From NCBI GenBank assembly GCA_900539595.1, contig UQCQ01000003.1:62001-126000 (forward strand): 64,000 nt of DNA. Reading direction: 5' to 3'. The position numbers were made by a program, and so were the translations under genes. Below are positions 26,314-35,671 of this stretch, in pieces. Numbering within the stretch: the stretch's first letter is position 1; each line of letters begins with the position of its first letter. The stretch comes from an uncultured Mollicutes bacterium (GTDB lineage Bacteria > Bacillota_I > Bacilli_A > RFN20 > CAG-826). The notes under the pieces are model-generated. The model saw only the letters and a program-made list of their open reading frames with translations. It did not search any database and had not been told where the DNA came from.

Positions 26314-29098
26314 TTTGTTGATGTGTAGTGATTTAAAAAGAAGCTTTGGCCATGAAGAAGTATTACGTGGCATTGATTTGATTTTGCCCCAAAAGGGTTT
26401 GATTGGCATTTCCGGACCGAGCGGTTCGGGAAAAAGCACGTTGCTCCATATCTTGGCTGGTTTGGACGCTTCCTATTCGGGACGTTACGTCTTTAAAGGC
26501 ATGGACATGGGGAAAAAGGATGAGGCGGAACGAAGCCGGATCCGCCTGCTTTCTATGGGTTATGTCCTTCAAAAGGATTCCTTATTGGATTTAGAGGACG
26601 CGGAGACGAATGTGCTTTTGCCCGCCTTAAGCGTGGCCAAAAATAGCAAAAAACTTCGTCATCAAGCCTCCTCTCTTCTTTTTAGCGTAGGGCTAAAGAA
26701 TAAAGCCAAACAAAAGGTGGGGACCCTTTCAGGAGGAGAAAGGCAGCGAGTTGGTTTAGCGCGGGCACTGATGATGGACCCTGATATTTTGTTTTGCGAT
26801 GAGCCAACGGGGGCTTTGGATGAAAAAAATGGTCGTCTAATCTTTGAATTATTGCGAAAAATATCTTCCAACCGGTTAGTGATAGTAGCAAGCCATGATG
26901 AAGCGCTGCTCGAAGAATTTGCTGACGAAAGAATCGAGATGAAAGATGGCAAAATCAAAAAGAAAGAAAAACAAATCGTTTCCGAACCTGCCGGAACTTT
27001 TTTGCTTGCTAAACCCCAAAAAGAACGGGAAGAGCCCCGTCTCCCTTTCTCATTTCTTTATGAACACGCCAAAAGAAGGAGAAAAACCAAAAAGATTCGC
27101 AGTTTTCTCAGCGAATCCGCTATTTCCCTTGGCTTATTGGGTATTGGCATGAGCGTCTACCTTTCTTCTTCCATTTCTTGTCAAATCACCGATGCGTTTT
27201 CTTCGCTTGTCCCCCCAAATACCTTGGTGATGTCGCCTTTATCGTCTTCCCCTCCTTTGGGGGAGATTAAGCCCGCCACGCATGACGAGGCCGATTATTT
27301 GATGAGCCAATATCCAGATTCGGTGGACGGCTATGGCAAAACCCTTCTTTATGATTTTGAGTCCGCCTTTGAAGACGAAAACGAATTCACCTACGTTCAT
27401 GGAAGTAAGGTAGAAGTTTTAAGCGGGTTTTCTGTACGAACCATCAATGATTTTTTATGGTCGGAAGAAGGGAATGAATTTTATCCATCTCGACCAAAAA
27501 CCATGGATTGGAGTGAGGTGATTCTAGGCATCCCTTATGCCACGATGGCAAAACTGTGCGGAGATTTTGGCTTGGTAAGAGGTTACGAACATCTGGGCCG
27601 ATTCTGCGATCAAGGGTCGTTGACGATTACCCTTCATTTGAGCCGTTTAGCGTGGAATTTTTCCGAGTCTCCTGGTTTCAATGTTGTCGCGGTTGCCCCT
27701 AGTTCCATCCCCTGTTTTTATCATGCTTCGTCCTCTTGGAATCAAGAGGTATTCTTCGATTATCTCCGATTTGAAGATGTGGAAAACGGAATTCCCTCTA
27801 CTCCGCAGCAATGCCAGACGATTCCTTATCTGGAATTAAGCGTTCCCTTCAGTTCTTTTCTGCGTACCTGTCGAAAAGATCCCAAACGAAATCGCTTATC
27901 TTTCGATGTTCCCTCGAATCGCTATCTCCCTTCTTACTGCCCGGGTGGTGAGCGATGCAGCCTTCCCCGAGCTTACTGCTTTGAGGCGATCAAAAGTGGT
28001 TTAGATTATTCGTTGGCGGAGTCGATCCAAGGGGACTGGTCTTCCGAAATATTAGGAAGAATACCGGTGACTTCCGGCGGTTTTTACGCGGATGCCGAGT
28101 CGGTCATGATGGGGTTTCAGGGTAAGTTCTTTCTTTGCAAAACCGAAGAAGGGGCGAATCAATTGATCGATGCCTATAGTGATTTGCCGGTGGAAGAGGC
28201 TTCTTCTAGTGGGGAACTTCCCCCAAACTGTGTGGATGGTTCTTTGCTTGCTACTGGACCCAAACAACTGCGCCTTTCTTGCGATTTTAGTGAGGTAAAA
28301 GGAGAAGCGCCGACTTCTGGGCAGGAATGCATTTTGTCTTCTTCCCTTTATGAAGCTTGGAATGGCCCTGAAGTCATCTATGTTTGCGCGGAAATTAGCA
28401 GTGAAGTCCATGGAGATACTTACTCTCGCGATTTTGCCTTATCCCCTTTACGTGTAGTGGGAACCAAACAAGAGAAAACGAACACGTTGTTTGTCTCTTC
28501 GGATTGGACATTAGATTATTTTTTGGATTCTTTGGGGATGAGCCCTTTTTTGTTAGAGCCTTCTGGCTGCGTCTTCACTTTGAAACCCAATGCTGATGGC
28601 CCCCGATTGGCTAAACAGCTATCCACCCTTTACCCTGCTTATCGTTTTGCTTGCCCCTCCCAAAGCGTTTCCGATTCCGTTTCTAGTACGACCGATTACA
28701 TTCAGTCCGTCTTATTTGCTTTTTCTTTTGTTGCTTTTTCGGTCGGTCTCTCTGTCTTTATTTTGGTGATTTCGTTAACGGTAGCGGAGAACAAAAAGGA
28801 AGCGCGTTTGCTTTATTTGTTGGGCATATCGCGAAAAGATGTGGCTAGACTTTATGGATGGAGCGGCTTTCAAAGTGCTGGCAGTGCTCTTTTAGGTTCT
28901 TGTTTAGGACTATTGGCTGCCGAATTATTTACCTCCTATTTTCTCTCTCGTTTTTTTGGGACGGACCTCGTTATTTCCCTGTCTTTGGCCCCTTACCTTT
29001 CCTGTTTTGCTCTGTTTTTGCTCTTTTTAGGCTTTCTATCCGTTTTTCTTCGCTTTTATTTCTCCCGTGCGAATTTTGAAAAAAGTTCCAAGGCTTAA
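26306..29098 (+). CDS. Fused ABC ATPase-FtsX-like permease, large form
   Basis: 930 residues. N-terminal ATPase with GPSGSGKST, LSGGERQRV and ILFCDEPTGALD; a TM segment near residue 275; a large external domain of about 500 residues with several Cys; three TM helices near the C-terminus. The organisation repeats that of the preceding gene with a longer outer domain, so the two likely arose by duplication and form one transporter. Ribosome site AAGGAGG. The substrate is not evident and no histidine kinase gene is next to it. Confidence 0.9.
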   Translation: MNSLLMCSDLKRSFGHEEVLRGIDLILPQKGLIGISGPSGSGKSTLLHILAGLDASYSGRYVFKGMDMGKKDEAERSRIRLLSMGYVLQKDSLLDLEDAETNVLLPALSVAKNSKKLRHQASSLLFSVGLKNKAKQKVGTLSGGERQRVGLARALMMDPDILFCDEPTGALDEKNGRLIFELLRKISSNRLVIVASHDEALLEEFADERIEMKDGKIKKKEKQIVSEPAGTFLLAKPQKEREEPRLPFSFLYEHAKRRRKTKKIRSFLSESAISLGLLGIGMSVYLSSSISCQITDAFSSLVPPNTLVMSPLSSSPPLGEIKPATHDEADYLMSQYPDSVDGYGKTLLYDFESAFEDENEFTYVHGSKVEVLSGFSVRTINDFLWSEEGNEFYPSRPKTMDWSEVILGIPYATMAKLCGDFGLVRGYEHLGRFCDQGSLTITLHLSRLAWNFSESPGFNVVAVAPSSIPCFYHASSSWNQEVFFDYLRFEDVENGIPSTPQQCQTIPYLELSVPFSSFLRTCRKDPKRNRLSFDVPSNRYLPSYCPGGERCSLPRAYCFEAIKSGLDYSLAESIQGDWSSEILGRIPVTSGGFYADAESVMMGFQGKFFLCKTEEGANQLIDAYSDLPVEEASSSGELPPNCVDGSLLATGPKQLRLSCDFSEVKGEAPTSGQECILSSSLYEAWNGPEVIYVCAEISSEVHGDTYSRDFALSPLRVVGTKQEKTNTLFVSSDWTLDYFLDSLGMSPFLLEPSGCVFTLKPNADGPRLAKQLSTLYPAYRFACPSQSVSDSVSSTTDYIQSVLFAFSFVAFSVGLSVFILVISLTVAENKKEARLLYLLGISRKDVARLYGWSGFQSAGSALLGSCLGLLAAELFTSYFLSRFFGTDLVISLSLAPYLSCFALFLLFLGFLSVFLRFYFSRANFEKSSKA

Positions 29099-29306
29099 TT
29101 TAGAGGGTTCGGCGGGTTTGAGAAGAAAAGAAGAAGTGCCGTCAAATGGACTTTTCTATCCTTATCATGAGATAAAAACACCAATTTTTGTAAAAAAAGA
29201 AGACGTTCCCATTATTGATTTTTATAGAAAACACATACGAATTGGTCTATAGTAACAAGCGGTTGATTTGGAAATAGCCAAATGAACCAGGAAGGTTAGG
29301 AGTCTC

Positions 29307-29504
29307 ATGAAGGGAACAGTTAAAATGTTCAACAAGGAGAAGGGCTATGGCTTCATCCACGCTGAGGATGGCCGTGACTACTTCTTCCACTATTCCTCTC
29401 TTCTGATGGATGAATACAAGACCGCCGAAAAAGGCGAGTCCGTCGAGTTCGAAATCGAAGAGTCGGACCGTGGTCCTCGTGCCAAGAACGTTAAGAAGAT
29501 CTAA
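29307..29504 (+). CDS. Cold shock protein
   Basis: 65 residues, the CspA/CspB fold. RNA-binding motifs KGYGFI (RNP1) and DYFFHYSSL (RNP2-like) are present. It binds single-stranded nucleic acid as an RNA chaperone. The 200-base AT-rich upstream region has no gene and probably holds its promoter and a 5' leader; a TATAGT lies at about 29248. Closed by tandem terminators. Confidence 0.96.
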   Translation: MKGTVKMFNKEKGYGFIHAEDGRDYFFHYSSLLMDEYKTAEKGESVEFEIEESDRGPRAKNVKKI

Positions 29505-29524
29505 GGTTCTCTTAGTTAGCTTCT

Positions 29525-29577
29525 AACCCTGCCAAACCGGTAGGGTTCTTTTTTTACCCGGGTAACCGGGTTTTCTT
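29525..29577 (+). terminator. Tandem terminators after csp
   Basis: AACCCTGCC/GGTAGGGTT (one G-T pair) followed by CTTTTTTT, then ACCCGG/CCGGGT followed by TTTTCTTTT. Confidence 0.85.
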
Positions 29578-29659
29578 TTATTCTTCGCCCTTTGGGGCTA
29601 TCTTCTTTATGAAGATAAGTTTACAATTGACCCGCTCAATTATAGGAGTGTTTTTGCCC

Positions 29660-30769
29660 ATGCCATTAAAAGCCGGAATCGTCGGTTTGCCCAATGTCGG
29701 AAAATCGACCTTATTCAATGCCATTACCAATTCCCACGTGGAAGCCGCCAATTATCCTTTTGCCACCATCAAACCCAATACGGGTGTAGTTGTCGTGCCG
29801 GATGAAAGACTCGACTTCCTCACGAATATGTTCCATCCCGTCCGTACCATCAACGCGACCTTTGAATTTTACGATATCGCGGGATTAGTGAAGGGTGCCT
29901 CTCACGGAGAAGGATTAGGAAACCAATTCCTCGCCGCAATCCGTGAATGCGACGCCATCTGCGAGGTGGTTCGTTGCTTCGACTCTAACGAAATTATTCA
30001 CGTCGAAAGCTCTGTGGACCCCGCCCGCGACATCGAAACCATCGATTTGGAACTTGCGATGGCCGATCTCGACACCGTCACCAAAATTATCGGACGCCAA
30101 GATATCAAGGCTCGTGTTGCCAAAGACAAAACCGCCAAATACGAAATGGATATCCTTCGTCCTTTGGAAAAGGTGTTAAGCGAAGGCAAGCCGGCGAGAA
30201 TGTGCAAAGAACTCACGGAAGAACAAATCGCTTATGCGAAAAAGAATTTCTTCTTGTTGACCTTAAAGCCCATCATCTACGTAGCTAATGTGGCTCCTGA
30301 AGATTATTCGAATATTGATCAATGTGCCTATTACCAAACGGTAAAACGCATCGCGGGAGAACAAGGTGCCCAATGCATTCCTGTTTCCTGCCAAATCGAA
30401 TTCGAACTCTCTCAACTAGGGCCTGACGATCGCGCGGTCTTCCTCGAAGAACTTGGTGCGAGCGAATCGGGCCTCGATAAGCTGGTAAAAGCCGCCTACA
30501 AACTCTTAGATCTCTCGACGTTCTTCACCTGCGGAACCGATGAATGCCGTGCTTGGACGTTCCATGTAGGCATGACTGCCCCGGAATGTGCGGGTATCAT
30601 TCATAGCGATTTCCAACGTGGATTCATTAAAGCCGAAGTCTATGACTTTGAGGATTTGAAAAAATTGGGAAGCGAAGCCGCAGTCAAAGAAGCGGGAAAA
30701 CTTCGCCAAGAGGGGAAGGACTACGTCATGCAAGATGGCGATATCGTGTTCTTCCGATTCAACGTATGA
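29660..30769 (+). CDS. ychF: Redox-regulated ATPase YchF (OLA1 family)
   Basis: 369 residues. GLPNVGKSTLFNA is the P-loop, YDIAGLVKGAS the switch II region, and the C-terminal TGS domain ends in GDIVFFRFNV, as in all YchF. It binds ATP rather than GTP and is ribosome-associated. ATG 29660 gives the normal N-terminus MPLKAGIVG; an upstream in-frame ATG at 29609 would add a non-conserved segment. It overlaps ispF by 4 bases. Confidence 0.97.
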   Translation: MPLKAGIVGLPNVGKSTLFNAITNSHVEAANYPFATIKPNTGVVVVPDERLDFLTNMFHPVRTINATFEFYDIAGLVKGASHGEGLGNQFLAAIRECDAICEVVRCFDSNEIIHVESSVDPARDIETIDLELAMADLDTVTKIIGRQDIKARVAKDKTAKYEMDILRPLEKVLSEGKPARMCKELTEEQIAYAKKNFFLLTLKPIIYVANVAPEDYSNIDQCAYYQTVKRIAGEQGAQCIPVSCQIEFELSQLGPDDRAVFLEELGASESGLDKLVKAAYKLLDLSTFFTCGTDECRAWTFHVGMTAPECAGIIHSDFQRGFIKAEVYDFEDLKKLGSEAAVKEAGKLRQEGKDYVMQDGDIVFFRFNV

Positions 30770-31254
30770 GTGACCTTCGCATCGGTTATGGAGAAGATAT
30801 TCATCGCCTTGTCCCCAACCGTAAATTGATTCTTGGGGGAGTAGAAATCCCCTTCAATCAAGGATTGCTCGGCCATAGTGATGCGGATTGCCTTCTCCAT
30901 GCGATTGCGGATGCGTTACTAGGGGCCTGCGCCTTGGGCGACATCGGAGATCATTTCCCGGTTGACGATCCCCAATGGGAAAACGCGGATTCTAAAAAAA
31001 TCCTCTCCGAATCCTATTCCTTAGTGAAAAAAAGGGGGTACCAGATTACAAATCTCGACGCCTCGGTCCTGGCGGAGAAACCTCGCTTAAGTCCCTATCG
31101 CCTTGCAATGAGAGAATCGATTGCTCGCGTTTTGGAACTGGATTTGAACCAAGTGAGCGTCAAACTCATGACCAATGAAGGATTGGATGCGATTGGAAAA
31201 GGGAAAGCCATCCGTTCCACCTGTATTTGTTTACTAGAAAGGAAAACCTTATGA
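30766..31254 (+). CDS. ispF: 2-C-methyl-D-erythritol 2,4-cyclodiphosphate synthase
   Basis: 162 residues. The metal site GYGEDIHR (Asp, His), the LLGHSDADCLLHAIADALLG block and the late TNEGLDAIGKG motif identify IspF. It makes MEcPP in the non-mevalonate isoprenoid route, which supplies the dimethylallyl donor used by MiaA. Coupled by overlaps to ychF and argS. Confidence 0.97.
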   Translation: MSDLRIGYGEDIHRLVPNRKLILGGVEIPFNQGLLGHSDADCLLHAIADALLGACALGDIGDHFPVDDPQWENADSKKILSESYSLVKKRGYQITNLDASVLAEKPRLSPYRLAMRESIARVLELDLNQVSVKLMTNEGLDAIGKGKAIRSTCICLLERKTL

Positions 31255-32873
31255 CCAACGAAGAATTATTGAAAAACGTCGTTGTCTCCGCGGCAAAAGC
31301 CTTGGGACAAGATTTGGGTCTAGGCGACATTGTCATTGAACATAGCCGCGACACGGCTCATGGCGACTATTCGACGAACGTTGCCATGCGTTCTTGCCGA
31401 CTTTTTGGCATGAAGCCTCGTGATTTAGCAGAAAAATTAATTTCGGAAATGAAAAGCGACGCGATTGAGAAAATCGAAATCGCTGGTCCGGGATTCATCA
31501 ATTTCTTCTTAAAGAAAGACGCCCTTCAAAGCGTTATTGAGAAAGTTTTGGAACAAGGCGATTCTTACGGTCGTCTCCCCAAAAACGGCAAGAAGATCGA
31601 TATTGAATACGTTTCGGCAAATCCAACGGGCGATTTGCATTTAGGCCATACCCGTTGCGCGGCGGTTGGCGATTCCATTGCTAGCCTTTTGGATTGGGCC
31701 GGCTATGATGTGACGCGTGAATATTACGTCAATGACTGTGGCAACCAAGTGGAACATTTGGGCCATTCGCTCCGTGCTCGTTATCACGAACTCTTTGGTG
31801 AGCCTCTTGATTTGGCAGAGGATGACTACCATGGTCAGGACTTGATTGCGATCGCCCAAAAAATCAAAGATCAATTTGGTGACAAATACCTTCAAGATAG
31901 CAAAGAATCTCACGATTTCTTTATCCGCTTCGGCATCGATTCCGAACTTTCCAAAATTTGGAAAGATATGGATGCTTTCCGCGTTCACTTCGATAAGGTT
32001 TCCTATGAATCGGATATCCGTTCCCATGGCAACATCGAAAAAACCATCGAATTCTTAAAACCTTGGATTTATGTCCAAGATGGCGCGACTTACCTCCGGA
32101 CGACGGATTTTGTCGATGACAAAGACCGTCCCATCATCAAAGCGGACGGCAATTATACGTATTTCATGCCGGATATCGCTTATCACTACAACAAGATGGA
32201 ACGGGGCTTTGATTTGCTAATCGACGTCCTTGGGGCGGACCACCATGGCTATATTGGCCGTATGAAGAGTGCCCTGATGATGAAGGGCTATTCTCCGGAT
32301 GTCCTTCAAGCCGAATTCGTTCAGGTTGTCCGCGTTTATCGCGATGGGGCGGAAGTGAAAATGAGCAAACGCACGGGCAAAGCCATTGCTCACCGCGATT
32401 TGGTGGAAGATGTCGGCGTAGATGCCGTCCGCTATTTCTTCGCGGAGCGTTCCCAACAAAGCCATTTGGATTTCAACTATAACCTTGCGATGGAGCAATC
32501 TTCCTCCAACCCGGTCTATTATGCTCAATACGCTTATGCCCGTTGCGCTAGCGTTCTTTCCCTTGGCAGCGACATTGCGCTCAATAGCCGCGGGGGAGAA
32601 CTAAAGGAAGAATCCGAACTTGCCTTGCTTCGGCTGCTTTCAGATTTCCCGGGCGTTATTGCCAATAGTGCGGAGGAGCGTGCCCCTTATAAGCTCGCTG
32701 CCTATATTCAAAAGCTTGCCGCCTCCATCCACAGTTTCTATACGAACTGCCACATTTTGGACCGCGAAAACATCGCGATGACGTCTTGCCGCTTGGCTCT
32801 AGCCAAAGCCGCCAAGACCGTGATGAAGAACGCCCTTTCGATTCTCGGGGTTTCCGCGCCTGAGAAGATGTGA
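31251..32873 (+). CDS. argS: Arginyl-tRNA synthetase
   Basis: 540 residues, class I. HLGH (HIGH motif) lies in NPTGDLHLGHTR and KMSKRTG is the KMSKS motif; the N-terminal additional domain and C-terminal DALR anticodon domain are present. Ribosome site AAAGGAAAA precedes ATG 31251, which overlaps the end of ispF. Ends in TGA. Confidence 0.98.
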   Translation: MTNEELLKNVVVSAAKALGQDLGLGDIVIEHSRDTAHGDYSTNVAMRSCRLFGMKPRDLAEKLISEMKSDAIEKIEIAGPGFINFFLKKDALQSVIEKVLEQGDSYGRLPKNGKKIDIEYVSANPTGDLHLGHTRCAAVGDSIASLLDWAGYDVTREYYVNDCGNQVEHLGHSLRARYHELFGEPLDLAEDDYHGQDLIAIAQKIKDQFGDKYLQDSKESHDFFIRFGIDSELSKIWKDMDAFRVHFDKVSYESDIRSHGNIEKTIEFLKPWIYVQDGATYLRTTDFVDDKDRPIIKADGNYTYFMPDIAYHYNKMERGFDLLIDVLGADHHGYIGRMKSALMMKGYSPDVLQAEFVQVVRVYRDGAEVKMSKRTGKAIAHRDLVEDVGVDAVRYFFAERSQQSHLDFNYNLAMEQSSSNPVYYAQYAYARCASVLSLGSDIALNSRGGELKEESELALLRLLSDFPGVIANSAEERAPYKLAAYIQKLAASIHSFYTNCHILDRENIAMTSCRLALAKAAKTVMKNALSILGVSAPEKM

Positions 32874-32917
32874 TATAAATTTCTCCGCGATTTCTATTAA
32901 GAAAGGAACCATTTCTC

Positions 32918-33367
32918 ATGAATATGAATAAAGGCAGCATGATCGATTATGCCATTGCAATCCTCACCACTCAAAAAGCCATGACTTTCGCCGAGCTTTG
33001 GGCCAAAGTCAAAGAAGAACTCGAAATCACCCCGGAAGAAGAAGCGGACCGCATCGGCCATTTCTACACCGATTTGAGCCTCTCTGGCCAAACCATCCTT
33101 CTCCCTGGCAACGTTTGGGATCTCCGTCAACGTCATACCTTTGACGAGCTCACCCTTAACAAGGATGTTTCTGACGTTTATAGCGCCATCGAAGAAAAAG
33201 ACCAAGACGAAGCCGACGCCCAAGACGAAAAGGAATATAACGAATCCGTCCAAGGCAAAGCCGTCCTCTCTGATGACGAAGAACCGATGGATGAGGGAGA
33301 AGAAGATTCCGAAAAAGGCAATGAGGACCAAGAAGTTGCCGAATCCTACGTCCACGGCATCCGCTAA
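32918..33367 (+). CDS. rpoE: RNA polymerase delta subunit
   Basis: 149 residues. The N-terminal HARE-HTH globular domain (MTFAELWAKVKEEL to WDLRQRHTFDE) is followed by a highly acidic tail of about 60 residues, the signature of Firmicute RpoE. Delta improves RNAP recycling and promoter selectivity. Ribosome site AAAGGA. The monocistronic gene ends at a strong terminator. Confidence 0.93.
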   Translation: MNMNKGSMIDYAIAILTTQKAMTFAELWAKVKEELEITPEEEADRIGHFYTDLSLSGQTILLPGNVWDLRQRHTFDELTLNKDVSDVYSAIEEKDQDEADAQDEKEYNESVQGKAVLSDDEEPMDEGEEDSEKGNEDQEVAESYVHGIR

Positions 33368-33385
33368 GGCAAAATTCAACTTTCT

Positions 33386-33415
33386 AGAGGGCCATAACGG
33401 TCCTCTTTTCTTTTT
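33386..33415 (+). terminator. Terminator after rpoE
   Basis: AGAGGGCC/GGTCCTCT (one G-T pair), loop ATAAC, then TTTCTTTTT. Confidence 0.88.
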
Positions 33416-33472
33416 GAATCTAGGAAAAAGAAGGGGTTCCGTGTATCCTATAAGGCTGCTTTGCAGCCCGTT

Positions 33473-34438
33473 ATGAATACCTTTGCAGAACTTTTCTTTG
33501 AGATGGAGCGATTTCCAAAAATCGCGATTGTTGGTCATGCTTACCCGGACGGGGATTGCTACGGCTGTCAAATCGGGTTGCGCGAATTGCTTCGTGCCCG
33601 ATTCCCCGAAAAGGACATCCGCGCGCTAGGAAGTGGGTTGCCCTGCCTTTTGAACCGCATTTCTCCCATGGATCAAGCGGAAGATGGTTTTTTCGAAGGA
33701 GCATTAGGAATTCTCGTGGATGTTTCTTGCCTTCCCCGCGTCGAGGAAAGTCGAATTTTCCAATGTGCTTCTTGGATTAAATTCGACCATCATGAACCGG
33801 ATGAAGTGGCGGAGCATTTTGATGGGAAATATTATTCGGATGCAAAACGAGTCTCTTGCTGCGAAATCATTACGGAATTCGGCCGTTCCCTTTCCTTGCC
33901 TTTCAATCGAAAAGCGTGCGAGGCTCTCTATTCGGGCATTTTGACCGACTCGGGACGCTTTTATTACTATGGGACGAACCATAAAACCTTTGAGGACGCC
34001 TCCTTTTTAATTCGTCATGGCGCGAATCCTAAAGTTCTTATGGATCTTTTGTTCCATGAAGAACCTAACGAAGCCGCTTTTAAAAAATGGATGCGTGCGC
34101 ATGCGAAAGTGGAAGGACAAGTTTGTTCTTGCTGGGCGGATATTTCCGATTACGAGTCGTTTGGATTGTCGTATGAAAATGCCTCTACCTTCGTGAATGC
34201 TTTAGCGGGAATTGGTCACGCCCCCATTTATATTTTCTTCTGCGTTCGCGATTTTGATTATGTTCGCGTCGAGATTCGTTCCAATTCCCGTTACCCCGTC
34301 CAACCAACCGCTAAATTCTTTGGGGGTGGCGGACACCGCTATGCCGCAGGAATGGAGCTGCGTGGTGGAGAAAACTGGCCCAACAAAGTGAAAAGCGTCA
34401 TCCAACGCCTTCAGGAATCTCGTTCCGATGTAGAATAA
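33473..34438 (+). CDS. DHH/DHHA1 phosphoesterase, NrnA-like
   Basis: About 321 residues. The DHH-family motifs are visible: HAYPDGDCYG (I), LVDVS (II), FDHHEPD (III), GILTDSGRFYY (IV), and the DHHA1 ending FGGGGHRYAAGM. NrnA-type proteins degrade nanoRNAs and dephosphorylate pAp. No Shine-Dalgarno is seen; a perfect GGCTGC-TTT-GCAGCC hairpin ends 4 bases before ATG 33473. The CysQ-like gene follows after 20 bases. Confidence 0.9.
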   Translation: MNTFAELFFEMERFPKIAIVGHAYPDGDCYGCQIGLRELLRARFPEKDIRALGSGLPCLLNRISPMDQAEDGFFEGALGILVDVSCLPRVEESRIFQCASWIKFDHHEPDEVAEHFDGKYYSDAKRVSCCEIITEFGRSLSLPFNRKACEALYSGILTDSGRFYYYGTNHKTFEDASFLIRHGANPKVLMDLLFHEEPNEAAFKKWMRAHAKVEGQVCSCWADISDYESFGLSYENASTFVNALAGIGHAPIYIFFCVRDFDYVRVEIRSNSRYPVQPTAKFFGGGGHRYAAGMELRGGENWPNKVKSVIQRLQESRSDVE

Positions 34439-34458
34439 AGAAGAAAAGAAGGTTAATT

Positions 34459-35250
34459 ATGTACGAAAAAGAATTAAAGGCGATGATTCGGGCTGCCAAA
34501 ATCGCAGAGAAGCACATTCTAAAAATCTATTCGACCAATTTTGAAGTGGAGATAAAATCGGATGATAGCCCCGTGACGGAAGCAGATAAAGGTGCCGATA
34601 AAATCATTCGGGAAGAATTAGGAAAAGAATTCCCTGAATATGGATTTTTGACGGAAGAAAGCAAAGATACGGGAGAACGCTTCGCCAAAGAGGATATCTT
34701 TATCGTAGACCCGGTCGACGGAACCAAGGATTTCGTAGCGCGGGATGGCCAATTTTGCACGAATATCGCCCTGGCTCATCGAGGCGAGGTTGTGGCTGGT
34801 GTCATCAATCTTCCTGCCCAAGGAAGAACCTATTTTGCCTCGAAAGGAAATGGGGCATTTGCCATGGAAAAAGACGGTACGATCCATCCTATCCACGTTT
34901 CCGACCGTAAATCTCATTTACGTTCTCTTCGCTCCATTTCTTTCTTCAACGAAGCGGAAAAAGAATTTTATGCCACCCACGCTTCTTCTTTTGAAGGAGA
35001 AGCAGAACCAGCTGGCGCTGCTTATAAATTTTGTTTAATCGCGGACGGAAGCAAAGATTTTTTCGTTCGCAAAGGCGCGGGAACGAAAGAATGGGACGTT
35101 GCCGCTGGCGATATTATCCTTTCCGAAGCTGGTGGTATCATGGTTCAACCAGATGGCACCCCATTCCACTACAATCGCCACGACGTTTATAACCGTCAAG
35201 GCTATGTAATGGCCAACTGCCGTGAAAATCTTTTTCTTGGCTTGAAATAA
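34459..35250 (+). CDS. Inositol-monophosphatase-family phosphatase, CysQ-like
   Basis: 263 residues. The Li+-sensitive phosphatase motifs SPVTEADKGAD, DPVDGTKDF and EWDVAAGDIIL supply the metal ligands. DPVDGTKDF (with KDF, not REF/YNF) and overall layout favour 3'(2'),5'-bisphosphate nucleotidase (CysQ) over inositol monophosphatase. It sits in one operon with an NrnA-like protein that can also act on pAp. Confidence 0.85.
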   Translation: MYEKELKAMIRAAKIAEKHILKIYSTNFEVEIKSDDSPVTEADKGADKIIREELGKEFPEYGFLTEESKDTGERFAKEDIFIVDPVDGTKDFVARDGQFCTNIALAHRGEVVAGVINLPAQGRTYFASKGNGAFAMEKDGTIHPIHVSDRKSHLRSLRSISFFNEAEKEFYATHASSFEGEAEPAGAAYKFCLIADGSKDFFVRKGAGTKEWDVAAGDIILSEAGGIMVQPDGTPFHYNRHDVYNRQGYVMANCRENLFLGLK

Positions 35251-35365
35251 TCTAATCAATCCCATTCCCAATGGACAAAATTAATCGGATTCTTCACTGC
35301 TGATATTTCCTCTTTTATTTAGCGGATATCGTAGTATATTTACCCCATGAAAGGAGATGAAAATC

Positions 35366-35602
35366 ATGGATAGTTTCGTCAAATCGATGGATGGGCTTCC
35401 CCGCATTGTTAAAATCCTGCTCTGCTTGCCCATCGTTGATATCATCTGGGCGATTTATCGTATTCTTGGCGCGATCAAAAACGGCAATGTCCTTCACCTT
35501 GTCCTTGGCATTCTTTGGATTGCTTTCGGCGGAACGGTCGGCTGGATTCTCGACCTCGTCTGGATCATTCTTTTCAACCATATTTTCTGGTTCAAGGAAT
35601 AA
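35366..35602 (+). CDS. Small two-helix membrane protein
   Basis: 78 residues, not a family I recognise. Two hydrophobic segments (about residues 15-33 and 41-70) with few charges make it an integral membrane protein. ATG 35366 lies 9 bases after AAGGAG. It is monocistronic with its own terminator. Confidence 0.75.
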   Translation: MDSFVKSMDGLPRIVKILLCLPIVDIIWAIYRILGAIKNGNVLHLVLGILWIAFGGTVGWILDLVWIILFNHIFWFKE

Positions 35603-35625
35603 ATTCTTCTTTTTTGGAAGAAACG

Positions 35626-35664
35626 AAGGCTACGCATCGAAACAAAAAGGTGGTAGCCTTTTTT
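35626..35664 (+). terminator. Terminator of the small membrane protein gene
   Basis: AAGGCTAC/GTAGCCTT with a 19-base loop, followed by TTTT. Confidence 0.7.
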
Positions 35665-35671
35665 CGTAGTT

